64,000 nt of DNA from Saccharopolyspora indica (GCF_027853965.1 NZ_JAQGLB010000001.1:558001-622000); one strand, 5' to 3'; positions 1-8,800 are shown, counted from the first letter of the stretch. A program made the numbers and translations. Notes: generated from the letters alone by a model not told the origin.

Positions 1-2
1 GG

Positions 3-191
3 GCCATCGCCTGCCCGGTGCTGGCGCTGTGGGGCGCGCACAGCTTCGTCGGCCGCCACTACGACGTGCTCGCGATCTGGCGGGACCACGCGGAAGACGT
101 GCGCGGCCGAGCACTTCCGTGCGACCACTACGTCCCGGAAGAACAACCCGAGCGGACCGCCGCCGCCCTGCGTGCCTTCTTCGCGGGGTGA
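3..191 (+). CDS. alpha/beta hydrolase, C-terminal fragment (gene enters from left edge)
   Basis: The last 62 residues of a protein whose start lies outside the window. The readable segment has a CPVLALWG strand, then VGRHYDVLAIWRDHA and a CDHYVPEEQPE stretch before the stop at 189-191. This resembles the end of haloacetate-dehalogenase-like alpha/beta hydrolases, where the catalytic His sits in the GHY/DHY segment and PEEQPE follows. The nucleophile is not visible, so the substrate cannot be judged. The family call rests on my memory of that C-terminal pattern. The next gene converges on it, with 3 bases between the stops. Confidence 0.6.
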   Translation, partial: AIACPVLALWGAHSFVGRHYDVLAIWRDHAEDVRGRALPCDHYVPEEQPERTAAALRAFFAG

Positions 192-194
192 CGG

Positions 195-809
195 TCAGGC
201 CGGTGGCAGGCCCAGCGCGCGCTCGATGGCCGCGGTGGTGGCCGCGGCGTGGCCGGGCAGTTGCCGGGAGAGCCAGCCGGCCGCCGAGTCGCGGAAACCG
301 GTCAGGTCGCGCTCGACACCGGAGAGGAGGCGCCGGAGCTCATCCGCGGGCAGCTCGATCACCGGGCCGTCGTCCTGGCTGACGTCGCGGAAGATCCGGA
401 CGGTGTCGCCCTGCCGCTCGGCCCTGGCATCGGGATCGTGCCCGAACCCGGCGCTACCGCCGCCGTCGAGGACGTCGTACCAGTCGCGCCACTCCTCCAG
501 ACCGCTGCAGCACCCCGGCAGGACCGTGACTCCCGACGCGCTGTCGACGACCTCGAGTCCACCGGCGGCGAAGACGGTGTCGAAGGTGAGCAGGCCGTGC
601 AGGAACGCGCCGATCGGGTCGGCGGGCCGGGGCGGGCGCCCGTCGGGCTCCGGGTCGAGGTCGTTGCAGCTGGCCACGCACATCAGCGCCGTGCCGATCT
701 CGGCGGGCGTGAGTTCGCCGTTGATCGCGAAGAATCCGAACGGTTCGGCCTCGGCGGCGGGCCAGAGGGCGAAGCCGTCCGCTGGGCCGGCCTCCAGCAC
801 GGGCTGCAT
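195..809 (-). CDS. hypothetical protein, 204 aa
   Basis: I do not recognise the family. The protein is acidic, has no signal peptide or membrane segment, and contains a short Cys pair (PGCCSG) in the middle and a CVASC segment near residue 45. The C-terminal third is helical and rich in Ala and Leu. The ATG at 807-809 is chosen because GGTGA lies just upstream; an in-frame GTG at 818 would add three residues. It is convergent with the hydrolase fragment and transcribed in the same direction as the WYL regulator, whose stop is 59 bases upstream. It is probably a soluble actinobacterial protein of unknown role. Confidence 0.6.
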   Translation of the reverse strand: MQPVLEAGPADGFALWPAAEAEPFGFFAINGELTPAEIGTALMCVASCNDLDPEPDGRPPRPADPIGAFLHGLLTFDTVFAAGGLEVVDSASGVTVLPGCCSGLEEWRDWYDVLDGGGSAGFGHDPDARAERQGDTVRIFRDVSQDDGPVIELPADELRRLLSGVERDLTGFRDSAAGWLSRQLPGHAAATTAAIERALGLPPA

Positions 810-867
810 CGTGATCACCCGGTGAGTGTCGTGCGCGGCGATCCGCGGGGCAACCGAATTGACCGGC

Positions 868-1824
868 TCAGTCCCCGGCGCGGCCGAGCCTGCGGGCCAG
901 TTCCCGGCAGCGGTCCCGGAACTCCTCGGGTTCCTCGACGGCGAAGTCCGCGTCGAGGAAGGCGAGGTTGAGCACCAGCCACTCGAAGGAATCGACCCAG
1001 GTGGTGATCCGGCAGCGCTGCGGGCCCAGCGGTTCGACGGCGCAGTCGGAGAACTTCAGCGCATCGGCGACCCGGGGCGCGGGCGCGTGGATGGTCACCA
1101 CGGCCCGGTGCTTGGGCTCGGAGAGCTTGCCGCGCAGGTACTCGGCGGCCGATTCGGCGGGCAGCGGGCGCGGCTCGAACCGGGTGCCGGGGACGGCGAT
1201 GCCGCTGATCCGGTCGAGCCGGAAGGTGCGCCAGTCCGCCCGGTCCCGGTCCCAGGCCAGCAGGTACCAGCGCAGGTGCAGGTGCACCTGGCGGTAGGGC
1301 TCGGCGCGGCGCTGGGAGGTGGTGCCGTCGCGGGTGGTGTAGCCGAACGTGACGTGCTCGTGCCGGGCCGCGGCGGCGGCCAGCGTGGCCAGCGCCTCGG
1401 CGTTGACCGGCGGAGCGGTCTGCGCGGCGGCTTCGAAGGTGGCGCGCACGGCGCCCGCCCGGGCCCGCAGCCGCTTGGGCAGGAACTGGTCGATCTTGCC
1501 GAACGCGCGGTCGGCCGCCGAACCGATGCCGCCGGTGTCCGGTGGCGCGCTGCCGGCCAGCACGCCGAGACCGACCACGGTCGCGACCGCCTCCTCGTCG
1601 TCGAACACCATCGGCGGCAGCGCCTGCCCGGCCGCCAGCCGGTAGAAACCGCCCGGGCCGGGCTGGGTGGTCACCGGGTAGCCGTAGTCGCGCAGCCGCT
1701 CCACGTCGCGCCGCACCGTGCGCGGGCTGGTCTCCAGCCGCGCCGCCAGCTCCGGGCCGCTGAAGCGGCGGCCGGTCTGCAGGTGGGCGAGCAGTTCGAG
1801 CAGGCGCCGGGTGACATCGCTCAT
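868..1824 (-). CDS. WYL-domain transcriptional regulator (YafY/DeoR type)
   Basis: 318 residues. The N-terminal winged helix (about residues 1-60) contains SPRTVRRDVERLRDYGYP, the typical recognition helix of DeoR/YafY regulators. The C-terminal half holds a WYL domain with RWYLLAWD near residue 185, followed by the WCX extension. WYL proteins bind nucleic-acid or nucleotide ligands and many respond to DNA damage; that is family knowledge. The gene diverges from the UvrA-like ATPase with 61 bases between the starts, so it probably controls that neighbour. A 13-base dyad (CCGCGAATCGCGG, 1836-1848) lies between them. Confidence 0.85.
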   Translation of the reverse strand: MSDVTRRLLELLAHLQTGRRFSGPELAARLETSPRTVRRDVERLRDYGYPVTTQPGPGGFYRLAAGQALPPMVFDDEEAVATVVGLGVLAGSAPPDTGGIGSAADRAFGKIDQFLPKRLRARAGAVRATFEAAAQTAPPVNAEALATLAAAAARHEHVTFGYTTRDGTTSQRRAEPYRQVHLHLRWYLLAWDRDRADWRTFRLDRISGIAVPGTRFEPRPLPAESAAEYLRGKLSEPKHRAVVTIHAPAPRVADALKFSDCAVEPLGPQRCRITTWVDSFEWLVLNLAFLDADFAVEEPEEFRDRCRELARRLGRAGD

Positions 1825-1835
1825 GACCCCATCAT

Positions 1836-1848
1836 CCGCGAATCGCGG
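1836..1848. promoter_or_regulatory. dyad in the WYL/UvrA-like divergent intergenic region
   Basis: CCGCG-AAT-CGCGG is a perfect 5-base inverted repeat in the middle of the 61-base region separating the two divergent starts. Its place suits an operator for the WYL regulator acting on both promoters. In a GC-rich genome a 5-base arm can occur by chance, so the role is inferred from position. Confidence 0.4.
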
Positions 1849-1872
1849 TCAGGATCCGGCCACATCTGTTCG

Positions 1873-1878
1873 TAGCGT
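1873..1878 (+). promoter_or_regulatory. -10 element TAGCGT, apparently leaderless promoter for the UvrA-like gene
   Basis: TAGCGT fits the actinobacterial TANNNT consensus and ends 7 bases before the ATG at 1886. Transcription would therefore start on the first base of the start codon. No ribosome-binding sequence precedes that ATG, in agreement with a leaderless message. The same spacing recurs at several other genes in this window. Confidence 0.5.
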
Positions 1879-1885
1879 CGCGCCC

Positions 1886-4120
1886 ATGAGCTCAACGATC
1901 CGCATCCGGGGCGCGCGCACGCACAACCTGAAGGCCGTCGACCTCGACCTGCCGCGCGGCGAGCTGGTGGTGTTCGCCGGGGTGTCCGGTGCGGGCAAGT
2001 CCTCGCTGGTGTTCGACACGATCGCCGCCGAAGCCGGGTACCAGGTCAACGAGAACTACCCGCCGTTCGTGCGCAACCGGCTGCCGCGCTGGAGCCGCCC
2101 CGAAGCCGAGCTGCTGGAAGGCCTGTCGCCGGTGGTGCTGATCGACCAGAAGCGCCTGGGCGGCAACGCGCGCTCGACGGTCGGCACCATCACCGACGCG
2201 TTCACCTACCTGCGGCTGCTGTTCTCCCGGGTGGGCGAACCGCACGTCGGCGAGTCCAACCACTTCTCCTTCAACGACCCGGCCGGGATGTGCCCGTCGT
2301 GCGCGGGCCTCGGGGAGATGCTGACCACCGCCACCGAACAGGTCCTGGACCTGGACCGCACGCTGGAGCAGGGCGCGATCCTGCTGCCCGGCTTCGGCAA
2401 CGGCCAGTACTGGTACCGGCAGTACGCCGAGATCGGCGCCTTCGACCCGGCCCGGCCGTTGCGCGACTGGCCTGCCGCGGACCGGGAAGCCCTGCTCCAC
2501 CGCGAAGCGGCGCAACGGCTGTCGCGGGACGTGCCGAAGGACTACGAAGGCGTCATCGACCGCTTCGAGCGCATCTACCTGCACACCGCCGACAACGTGT
2601 CCGAGCGCAAGCAGGCGGTGCTGCGCCGGTTCACCCGCTCGGCGAGCTGCCCCGACTGCGGTGGTGAACGGCTGCGCGAAGCCGCCCGCACCGCGCGCGT
2701 GCTCGGCCGCACCATCGGCGAGATGAGCCGGATGGAGATCGGTGAGCTGGCCGGGCTCATCGGCCAGGTGCGGGATCCGCGGGTGGCGCCGGTGGTGGCG
2801 GCGCTGTCGGACAAGCTCGGCGCGCTGACCGGCATCGGCCTGGGCTACCTGTCGCTGGCGCGGCCGACGACCACGCTCTCCGGCGGCGAGTCGCAGCGCA
2901 TCAAGACGGTCCGGCACCTGGGCAGCAGCCTGGTGGAGATGCTGTACGTGTTCGACGAACCGACCGCCGGTCTGCACCAGCACGACGTGCAGTCCATGAT
3001 CGCGCTGCTGAAGTCGTTGCGGGACAAGGGGAACACGCTGCTCGTGGTGGAGCACGACCCGGCCGTGATGCGCGCCGCCGACCGGATCGTCGAACTCGGC
3101 CCCGCCGCGGGCGGCGCGGGCGGGCGGATCGTGTTCGAGGGCACCTTCGACGAGCTGGCGACCGCGGACACGCCCACCGGGCGCGGCCTGCGAACGCGGT
3201 TCCGGGAGCGAGAACCGCGCACCTACAAGGGGAAGCTGCGCATCGACAACGCCCGCCGCAACAACCTGCGCGACCTCACCGTCGACATCCCGACCGGTGT
3301 GCTGACGGTGCTGACCGGCGTCGCAGGTTCCGGGAAGTCCAGCCTGGCGGCGGAATTCGTCGCGCAGCACCAGGCCACCGTCGTCGACCAGCGCCCGGTG
3401 AGCACCAACCGCCGCTCCTCGCCGCTGACCTACTGCGGGATCGCCCCGGCGATCCGGAAGCTGTTCGCCCGCCGCAGCGGCGCCGGCCCGAAGCTGTTCA
3501 GCGCCAACTCCGAAGGCGCCTGCCCGGCGTGCCGGGGCGCCGGGGCGATCTACACCGACCTGGCGTTCATGGAGGGCCAGGAGACGGTCTGCGAGGCCTG
3601 CTCCGGCCGCCGCTTCACCGCGGAAGTCCTCGCGCACACCGTCGACGGGCTGTCCATCGCCGACGTCGACGACCTGACCGTCGAGGAGGCCGTGCACCGC
3701 CTGCCCGAACCGGCGGTCGCCCGCGCCCTGCGCCAGCTGGTGGACGTGGGCCTGGGCTACCTGCGCCTCGGCCAGCCCCTGACCGACCTGTCCGGCGGTG
3801 AGTGCCAGCGCCTGAAGATCGCCAAGGAGCTCTCCGCGGCCGAGCACCCCACCAGCTACGTCCTCGACGAGCCGACCACCGGACTGCACCTGGCCGACAC
3901 CGGAGTCCTGCTCCAGGTCCTGGACAGGCTGGTCGAGCGCGGCAACACGGTGCTGGTGATCGAGCACGACCTGGAGGTGATCCGCAGCGCGGACTGGGTG
4001 ATCGACCTCGGCCCGGGCCCAGGCCGCCGCGGCGGCCGCGTCGTGTGCTCGGGAACCCCGCGGCAGCTCCTGGCCTGCGCCGAGTCGGAAACCGCACGCG
4101 CGCTGCGCGAGACCGCCTGA
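1886..4120 (+). CDS. UvrA-like excinuclease ATPase (UvrA2/drug-resistance type)
   Basis: 744 residues, against about 950 for canonical UvrA. It has two ABC ATPase halves: Walker A GVSGAGKS at 32-39 and GVAGSGKSS near 478, with signature LSGGESQRIK near 330 and LSGGECQRLK near 635. Zinc-finger pairs survive as CPSC, CPDCGGERL and CPACRGAG...CEACSGRRF. The first CxxC pair and the UvrB-binding region of true UvrA are missing between the first Walker A and CPSC. This matches short UvrA paralogues, which bind DNA without feeding UvrB and are linked to tolerance of DNA-binding drugs. The ATG at 1886 opens MSSTIRIRGARTHNL, the normal N-terminus; longer in-frame starts lack homology. Confidence 0.88.
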   Translation: MSSTIRIRGARTHNLKAVDLDLPRGELVVFAGVSGAGKSSLVFDTIAAEAGYQVNENYPPFVRNRLPRWSRPEAELLEGLSPVVLIDQKRLGGNARSTVGTITDAFTYLRLLFSRVGEPHVGESNHFSFNDPAGMCPSCAGLGEMLTTATEQVLDLDRTLEQGAILLPGFGNGQYWYRQYAEIGAFDPARPLRDWPAADREALLHREAAQRLSRDVPKDYEGVIDRFERIYLHTADNVSERKQAVLRRFTRSASCPDCGGERLREAARTARVLGRTIGEMSRMEIGELAGLIGQVRDPRVAPVVAALSDKLGALTGIGLGYLSLARPTTTLSGGESQRIKTVRHLGSSLVEMLYVFDEPTAGLHQHDVQSMIALLKSLRDKGNTLLVVEHDPAVMRAADRIVELGPAAGGAGGRIVFEGTFDELATADTPTGRGLRTRFREREPRTYKGKLRIDNARRNNLRDLTVDIPTGVLTVLTGVAGSGKSSLAAEFVAQHQATVVDQRPVSTNRRSSPLTYCGIAPAIRKLFARRSGAGPKLFSANSEGACPACRGAGAIYTDLAFMEGQETVCEACSGRRFTAEVLAHTVDGLSIADVDDLTVEEAVHRLPEPAVARALRQLVDVGLGYLRLGQPLTDLSGGECQRLKIAKELSAAEHPTSYVLDEPTTGLHLADTGVLLQVLDRLVERGNTVLVIEHDLEVIRSADWVIDLGPGPGRRGGRVVCSGTPRQLLACAESETARALRETA

Positions 4121-4125
4121 CCGGA

Positions 4126-4941
4126 TCAGTCCGGCTGCGCGGCGTGGAGTTCGGCGAAGGGCAGCAGCGAAGCGGCGGTGCGCGGCGGGTCTTCGAGGAT
4201 GGGGGAGTGCCCGAGGCCCGGCAGCAGCTCGACGACGGCACCCGGCACGGCGCGGTAGTCGGCGGCCGAGGAGGACCGCCAGCGCTGGTCGTCCTCGCCG
4301 AAGAGCACCAGCAGGGGCTTGCCGAGCGGGGCCAGGCGGTCCGGGAGCGACCGCTGCTGCAGGTAGTCGTTGCCGCCCCGCATCGTCGCGGTGAAGGTGT
4401 GGAAGGTCATGGCGCGCACGTCGGCGACGAGCTGCTGCGGGATCTCGAAGCCCGCGCGGCTGAACGCGGGCTTCATGAACTGGCGGATCCGCGCATCGGT
4501 CAGCTCCGCCCACTGCGCGGGCTCGATGGCGAAACCCGTTGCGCTGAAGGCGTTCAGGCCGGGTCCGGTGTTGATCAGCACGAGCGCGGCCACGAGGTCG
4601 CGGCGGAGCTCGGTGAGCGCGGTGGCCACCAGGCCGCCGCTGGAATGGCCGACGACGACGGCACGCGCGACACCGAGCCGGTCCAGCACGGCGCCGACCC
4701 GGCGTGCCTGCTCGGAAGTGTCGTAGCTGCGGTCGTCCGGCTTGCCGGACCGGCCGTGCCCGAGCAGGTCGATCCGGATGACGCGGTGGGATCCGGTCAG
4801 CAGCGGAACGAGCGCGTCCCACGAGCGGCCGGAGGCGCCGGACCCGTGGATGAGCAGGAGCACCGGGGCGTCCGGCCTTCCGTCGTCCACGACGTGGATG
4901 TCGCCGTCGTCGAGCTGGATGCGGTTGACGTGCTCGGGCAT
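4126..4941 (-). CDS. alpha/beta hydrolase
   Basis: 271 residues with the alpha/beta hydrolase order: HGSGASGRSW oxyanion-hole loop near residue 33, DLLGHGRS near 58, nucleophile elbow GHSSGG (Ser) near 98, and a late GLGHSP segment carrying the probable catalytic His. No signal peptide. The substrate cannot be read from the sequence; esterase, lactonase or C-C hydrolase are all possible. It converges on the UvrA-like gene with 5 bases between the stops. The start follows a GGAGG-type site (CAGGAGGCAGCACG before ATG). Confidence 0.85.
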   Translation of the reverse strand: MPEHVNRIQLDDGDIHVVDDGRPDAPVLLLIHGSGASGRSWDALVPLLTGSHRVIRIDLLGHGRSGKPDDRSYDTSEQARRVGAVLDRLGVARAVVVGHSSGGLVATALTELRRDLVAALVLINTGPGLNAFSATGFAIEPAQWAELTDARIRQFMKPAFSRAGFEIPQQLVADVRAMTFHTFTATMRGGNDYLQQRSLPDRLAPLGKPLLVLFGEDDQRWRSSSAADYRAVPGAVVELLPGLGHSPILEDPPRTAASLLPFAELHAAQPD

Positions 4942-5080
4942 CGTGCTGCCTCCTGTCGGTTGGTCCGCCGCTGCTGCTCCGCGCCGGGCAGGAACCTAGT
5001 GGTACGAGGTGGTCCGGTCCACGGTCGGCTCCCGCTCCGCCGGGCGAATGGTGGCCGGGTCGCTCCGGCCCGGCGCCGGG

Positions 5081-5707
5081 TCAGCGGCTGACGGCGGCGC
5101 CTGCCTCGGCCCAGTTCTCGCGCAGTCTGTCCAGGTAGGACTGGGCTTGCGAGCCCGGGGGAGTGCCCTTGGCGAAGGCCCGCATGTTGCCGGGGCCCGC
5201 GTTGTAGCCGAGCGCCAGGAGTTCGTCGGTGGTGTGCGCGCCCGACCGCTGCCCGGGGAGCGTCGCGGCGAGGTCGTGCAGGTACCACGCGGCCGCCCGG
5301 ATGGCGAGGTCCGGATCGTCGGGGAGCTCCAGCCAGTCGCGATCGGCGAAACCGCGCTCGGCCTTGACCTCGTCGAAGGTGGCGCGGTGCATGTTGGCCA
5401 CGCCCAGCGCGGCGTCCGGGTCGAGCCGCAGCCAGGCGCGTTCGGCTGCCGGGTCGTGCGGCTTGTAGGACTCGTTGAGGAGGATCGCCATCACCAGCTG
5501 CGGGTTCACACCGGCTTCCCGCGCGCGGGCGGTCACCTGCGCGGCGAACCGCGCCGGGTCCTGGTCCTGTCCGGCGGAGTCCGCGGACGTGGTGGTGGGC
5601 GGCGCGGCGGATTCGGCATCGCGCACCGGCGCGCACCCGGTCACCGCGACCACGAGAGCGCCCGCGGCAACCCACCACCACCAGTTCTCGCCCCTGCTCA
5701 GTCGCAT
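5081..5707 (-). CDS. lytic transglycosylase-like lipoprotein
   Basis: 208 residues. The N-terminus is a lipoprotein signal: RLSRGENWWWW, a hydrophobic stretch, then lipobox VTGC near residue 22. A Thr/Ser-rich linker follows, then an SLT-type fold with AILLNES (probable catalytic Glu), GVANMH (equivalent of the GLMQ segment) and GYNAGPGNM. The protein would be anchored outside the membrane and cleave peptidoglycan glycan strands. The ATG at 5705-5707 is preferred over an upstream in-frame start at 5761 because it places a charged n-region directly before the hydrophobic core. Confidence 0.82.
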   Translation of the reverse strand: MRLSRGENWWWWVAAGALVVAVTGCAPVRDAESAAPPTTTSADSAGQDQDPARFAAQVTARAREAGVNPQLVMAILLNESYKPHDPAAERAWLRLDPDAALGVANMHRATFDEVKAERGFADRDWLELPDDPDLAIRAAAWYLHDLAATLPGQRSGAHTTDELLALGYNAGPGNMRAFAKGTPPGSQAQSYLDRLRENWAEAGAAVSR

Positions 5708-5787
5708 GCGCACATTTGACCAGGCCAGGGTGCGCGTCCACCAACCAGCCGTGCACGACATCGGCGCCCGCTCCTCCTGACCCTTCC

Positions 5788-5811
5788 TATACCCGTGGGG
5801 GGTAGGGTATA
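5788..5811. promoter_or_regulatory. CsoR/CstR-like inverted repeat upstream of an alpha/beta hydrolase
   Basis: TATACCC (5788-5794) and GGGTATA (5805-5811) form a perfect inverted repeat around the G-rich spacer GTGGGGGGTA. Paired TACCC/GGGTA arms around a run of G is the layout of operators bound by copper- or persulfide-sensing CsoR-family repressors; that is family knowledge. No CsoR gene lies in the window. The site is 50 bases upstream of the hydrolase ATG at 5862. Confidence 0.5.
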
Positions 5812-5861
5812 AAGATCGGGCGGCCGGTGGTCGGCCGATCAGTCGTGGAGGAGGAGAACCG

Positions 5862-6653
5862 ATGTCCCCGGACCGCTACCTGGACCGCGAAGGCGCGCGA
5901 ATCGCCTACCAGCTCACCGGGACCGGAGCTCCGGTCGGCTACGCGCACGGCGTGCTGCTCAGCCGGGATGCCATCCGGCGCTTCGAGCTCTTCGACTTCG
6001 ACGCCCTGGCCACCGGCCGCAAGCTGCTCACCTACGACCAGCGCGGGCACGGCCGGTCCACGGGGCGACCGGTGGCCGGGGACTACCGCTTCGAGCACGT
6101 CGCGGAGGACCTCCTCGCACTGCTCGACGCCGCTTCGATCGACCAGCCCGCCGACTTCGCCGGTTCCTCCCTCGGCAGCGCTGCCGTCCTGCACGCGGCG
6201 GTCGCGGCACCGCAGCGCTTCCGGCGGCTCGCACTGCTGATCCCGCCGGTCTCCTGGGAGAGCGGCCCCGCCCAGGCCAAGCAGTGGTACTTCGACACCG
6301 CCGACGACCTCGACCGGCTCGGCGCGGCCGAATGGCGGCGTCGGTGGGCCGCTGCCGAACCGCTGCCGATCTTCGCCGACTACCCGAAGTTCGACCTCAC
6401 GCCCGACGTGCCGGACGAGCTGATCCCGGCCGCCCTGCGCGGGGTCGGCTCCTCCGAGCTGCCCGCACCCGATGCGATCGCCGCCCTGGACCACCCGGCG
6501 CTGATCCTCACCTGGGACACCGACCCGCTCCACCCGGTCTCCACCGCCGAACGGCTGCACGAGCTGCTGCCCAACTCCACCCTCCACGTGTCGAAGACCG
6601 CGGCCGACGTCAAGAGCTGGACGAATCGCGTGACCGAGTTCTTCTCCAGGTGA
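5862..6653 (+). CDS. alpha/beta hydrolase
   Basis: 263 residues: DQRGHGRS near residue 58, nucleophile elbow GSSLGSA (Ser), a late Asp in TWDTDPLHP. The usual final GH motif is less clear (STLHVSKT), so the catalytic His is uncertain. Cytosolic, no signal. A strong site GGAGGAGGAGAACCG precedes the ATG. Its promoter region holds a CsoR-like inverted repeat, suggesting metal- or sulfur-responsive expression, which would be unusual for a generic esterase. It converges on the ECF transporter operon with 12 bases between the stops. Confidence 0.82.
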   Translation: MSPDRYLDREGARIAYQLTGTGAPVGYAHGVLLSRDAIRRFELFDFDALATGRKLLTYDQRGHGRSTGRPVAGDYRFEHVAEDLLALLDAASIDQPADFAGSSLGSAAVLHAAVAAPQRFRRLALLIPPVSWESGPAQAKQWYFDTADDLDRLGAAEWRRRWAAAEPLPIFADYPKFDLTPDVPDELIPAALRGVGSSELPAPDAIAALDHPALILTWDTDPLHPVSTAERLHELLPNSTLHVSKTAADVKSWTNRVTEFFSR

Positions 6654-6665
6654 GGCCACCCGGCG

Positions 6666-7370
6666 TCAGGCCGCTGTCAGGACCTCCACCGCGTAGGGGA
6701 CCGCGGCGAGCAGGACGCCGACCAGCAGCACGGCGGTGTCCGTCCGAGTCCAGGGCGCTGGTTCGGCCCAGGTGCGGCGGCGGGCATTGGCGAAGCCGCG
6801 GGCGTCCATCGCGATGGAGGCGCTGGTGGCCTCGCGCATGGTGGTGACCAGCAGCCCGAAGGTCACCGAGGCGGCGTGACGGCCGCGGGAGACCGGGCCG
6901 CGCCCGGGACCGAACCCGCGCGATCGGCGCGCCCGCGAGAGGTGCTGCCAGGTCTGCCCGAGCTGCTCGAACCGCTGCAGCGCCGCGGCGAAGGACACGA
7001 CGAACCGGTGCGGCAGGCGGAGCCGCTGCCCGAGCTGATCGGCCAGCGCCATCGGCTCGATCAGCGGCGCGACGGCCACCCCGGGCAGCGCCAGCACGGC
7101 GATGCGCAGTCCCGCGGTGGCCGCGACGTCGAGGTGCCCGCCGCCGAGCAGCCACGTCGAGTAGGCGACCGAGACACCGCCGAGCACGACGGTGGCGAAC
7201 CGCAGCGGATGACCGGAGCGGGCGGGCAGCATCAGCGCCAGGGCGAGCACGTAGGCGCCTGCGGTGATCACCGCGGTGAGCAGCGAACGCACCCCCAGCG
7301 AGGCGACGAGCGCCAGCAGCCCCACCGCGACCAGCACCAGCGGGTTCACCCTGGCCAGCACGCCGTTCAC
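6666..7370 (-). CDS. ykoC: ECF transporter transmembrane (T) component, YkoC-like
   Basis: 234 residues with a CbiQ/EcfT fold: hydrophobic segments at both ends and a cytoplasmic helical region carrying the two Arg motifs ARRSRGF and AMDARGF that couple to the ATPase. The start is GTG at 7368-7370, overlapping the ATPase stop in a GTGA junction, so translation is coupled. With the YkoD-like double ATPase and YkoE-like substrate-binding subunit it forms a complete group I ECF importer. The upstream TPP riboswitch shows the substrate is thiamin or its hydroxymethylpyrimidine precursor. Confidence 0.88.
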   Translation of the reverse strand: MNGVLARVNPLVLVAVGLLALVASLGVRSLLTAVITAGAYVLALALMLPARSGHPLRFATVVLGGVSVAYSTWLLGGGHLDVAATAGLRIAVLALPGVAVAPLIEPMALADQLGQRLRLPHRFVVSFAAALQRFEQLGQTWQHLSRARRSRGFGPGRGPVSRGRHAASVTFGLLVTTMREATSASIAMDARGFANARRRTWAEPAPWTRTDTAVLLVGVLLAAVPYAVEVLTAA

Positions 7371-8800
7371 CGCACCCGTCCCCGGTGCAGCCGCGTCTCG
7401 CGGTCGGCGAGGTCGATCAGGGCCTGGTCGTGGGTGGAAGCGCCCGCGGTGGCGCCTGCGCGCGCGGCCGCCCGCACCCACCCGGCGATGGCCGCCCACG
7501 TGCGGCGGTCCTGCCCGACGGTCGGTTCGTCGAGCATCAACGCCCCGGGCCGGTGCGCGAGCGCGGCGGCCAGCGCCACCCGGCGCTGCTCACCACCGGA
7601 GAGCCGGTAGGGGTTGGCCTCGGCCAGCGAGCCGAGCCCGAGCACGTCCAGGACCTCCTCGACCGCGACGCCGGTGCCCAGTTTGTGCCCGGTGCGGGTG
7701 ATCTCCTGCCGCACGCTGGTGGTGAGGAAGCCGTGCTCCGGGTTCTGCGGTACCCAGCCGACCGTCCGCGCCAGCTCGGCGGAGCGCATCCGGTGCAGCG
7801 GGACCGGCGTGCCGCCGATGCCGCCGCGATCGGGCCGGACCAGGCCGGCCAGCGCGGCGAGCAGGGTGGACTTGCCCGCCCCCGATGCACCGGTGAACAC
7901 CGAGACCTGCCCCGGCAGCACCTCGGTCGACACCTCGTCGAGCGCCACGACCGGGGCAGTCCCGCGCATCCGGCGGGCCACCAGGTCCACCCCCAGGTCG
8001 CGGACGTCGAACCGCGGGCCGGGGGAGTCCGGTGCCACGAGCGCCGGGGGCACGTCGACCGGCTCGGGCGGCGGCAGGCCGGGCATCCACACCCCGGCCC
8101 GGCCGAGCTCCTCGGTGAGCTGCGCACGGCAGGTGCCCGGGTCGACGTCGTGCGCGATCCGGCCACCGGAGTCGAGGACGACCACGCGGTGGACGAGATC
8201 CAGCCACGGCCCGATCCGGTGGTCGACGACGACCAGCGAGGCACCGGTGCTCGCCACGACATCGGCCACGGCGGTGCGCACCCGGTCGGCGTTGTCCGCA
8301 TCGAGCATCGAGGTCGGTTCGTCCAGCAGCAGCACCGACGGCCGCAGCGCCAGCACCCCGGCCAGGGCGAGCCGCTGCAGCTCACCGCCGGACAGCGCCG
8401 ACGTCGGCCGGTCGACCGGGTGGGGCAGCCCGACCAGTTCCAGCGCCTCGGCGACCCGCCGCCAGATCTCCTCCCGCGCGAGCCCGCTGTTCTCCGGGCC
8501 GAAGGCCACGTCGCGGCCGATCCGGTCGGCCACCACCGCCGCCCCGGGGTTCTGCAGCACCAGGCCGATCTGGCCGTCGACCCGGACCTCGCCGCTCATC
8601 TCGCCCGGCAGCGCGCCGCCGAGCACCCCGGCCAGCGCGTGGATGACCGTCGACTTGCCCGCCCCGCTCGGCCCGGCCAGCAGGATCCGCTCGCCCGGCC
8701 GGACGTCCAGGTCCAGCCCGTCGATCGCAGGCGCGCGCCGCCCCAGCGGCTGCCAGCCGAAACCCCGGAGCTCCGCGCGGAGGTCCGTCGAGGTGGTCAC
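7367..8800 (-). CDS. ykoD: ECF transporter fused double ATPase, YkoD-like
   Basis: 477 residues containing two ABC ATPase domains in one chain. The first has Walker A GPSGAGKST at 43-51 and signature LSGGELQRL; the second has GASGAGKST near 304 and LSGGEQRRV, each followed by LDEPT. Fused ATPases of this length are typical of YkoD in the YkoEDC thiamin/HMP importer. The GTG start (8798-8800) overlaps the stop of the YkoE-like gene in GTGA. All catalytic motifs are intact in both halves, so both sites should hydrolyse ATP. Confidence 0.9.
   Translation of the reverse strand: MTTSTDLRAELRGFGWQPLGRRAPAIDGLDLDVRPGERILLAGPSGAGKSTVIHALAGVLGGALPGEMSGEVRVDGQIGLVLQNPGAAVVADRIGRDVAFGPENSGLAREEIWRRVAEALELVGLPHPVDRPTSALSGGELQRLALAGVLALRPSVLLLDEPTSMLDADNADRVRTAVADVVASTGASLVVVDHRIGPWLDLVHRVVVLDSGGRIAHDVDPGTCRAQLTEELGRAGVWMPGLPPPEPVDVPPALVAPDSPGPRFDVRDLGVDLVARRMRGTAPVVALDEVSTEVLPGQVSVFTGASGAGKSTLLAALAGLVRPDRGGIGGTPVPLHRMRSAELARTVGWVPQNPEHGFLTTSVRQEITRTGHKLGTGVAVEEVLDVLGLGSLAEANPYRLSGGEQRRVALAAALAHRPGALMLDEPTVGQDRRTWAAIAGWVRAAARAGATAGASTHDQALIDLADRETRLHRGRVR

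Noticed and set aside
1892..4822. 976-codon open frame antisense to the UvrA-like gene and hydrolase
   Set aside because: A shadow frame produced by high GC. It runs opposite to two clear genes and its product is low-complexity Arg/Gly/Ala.
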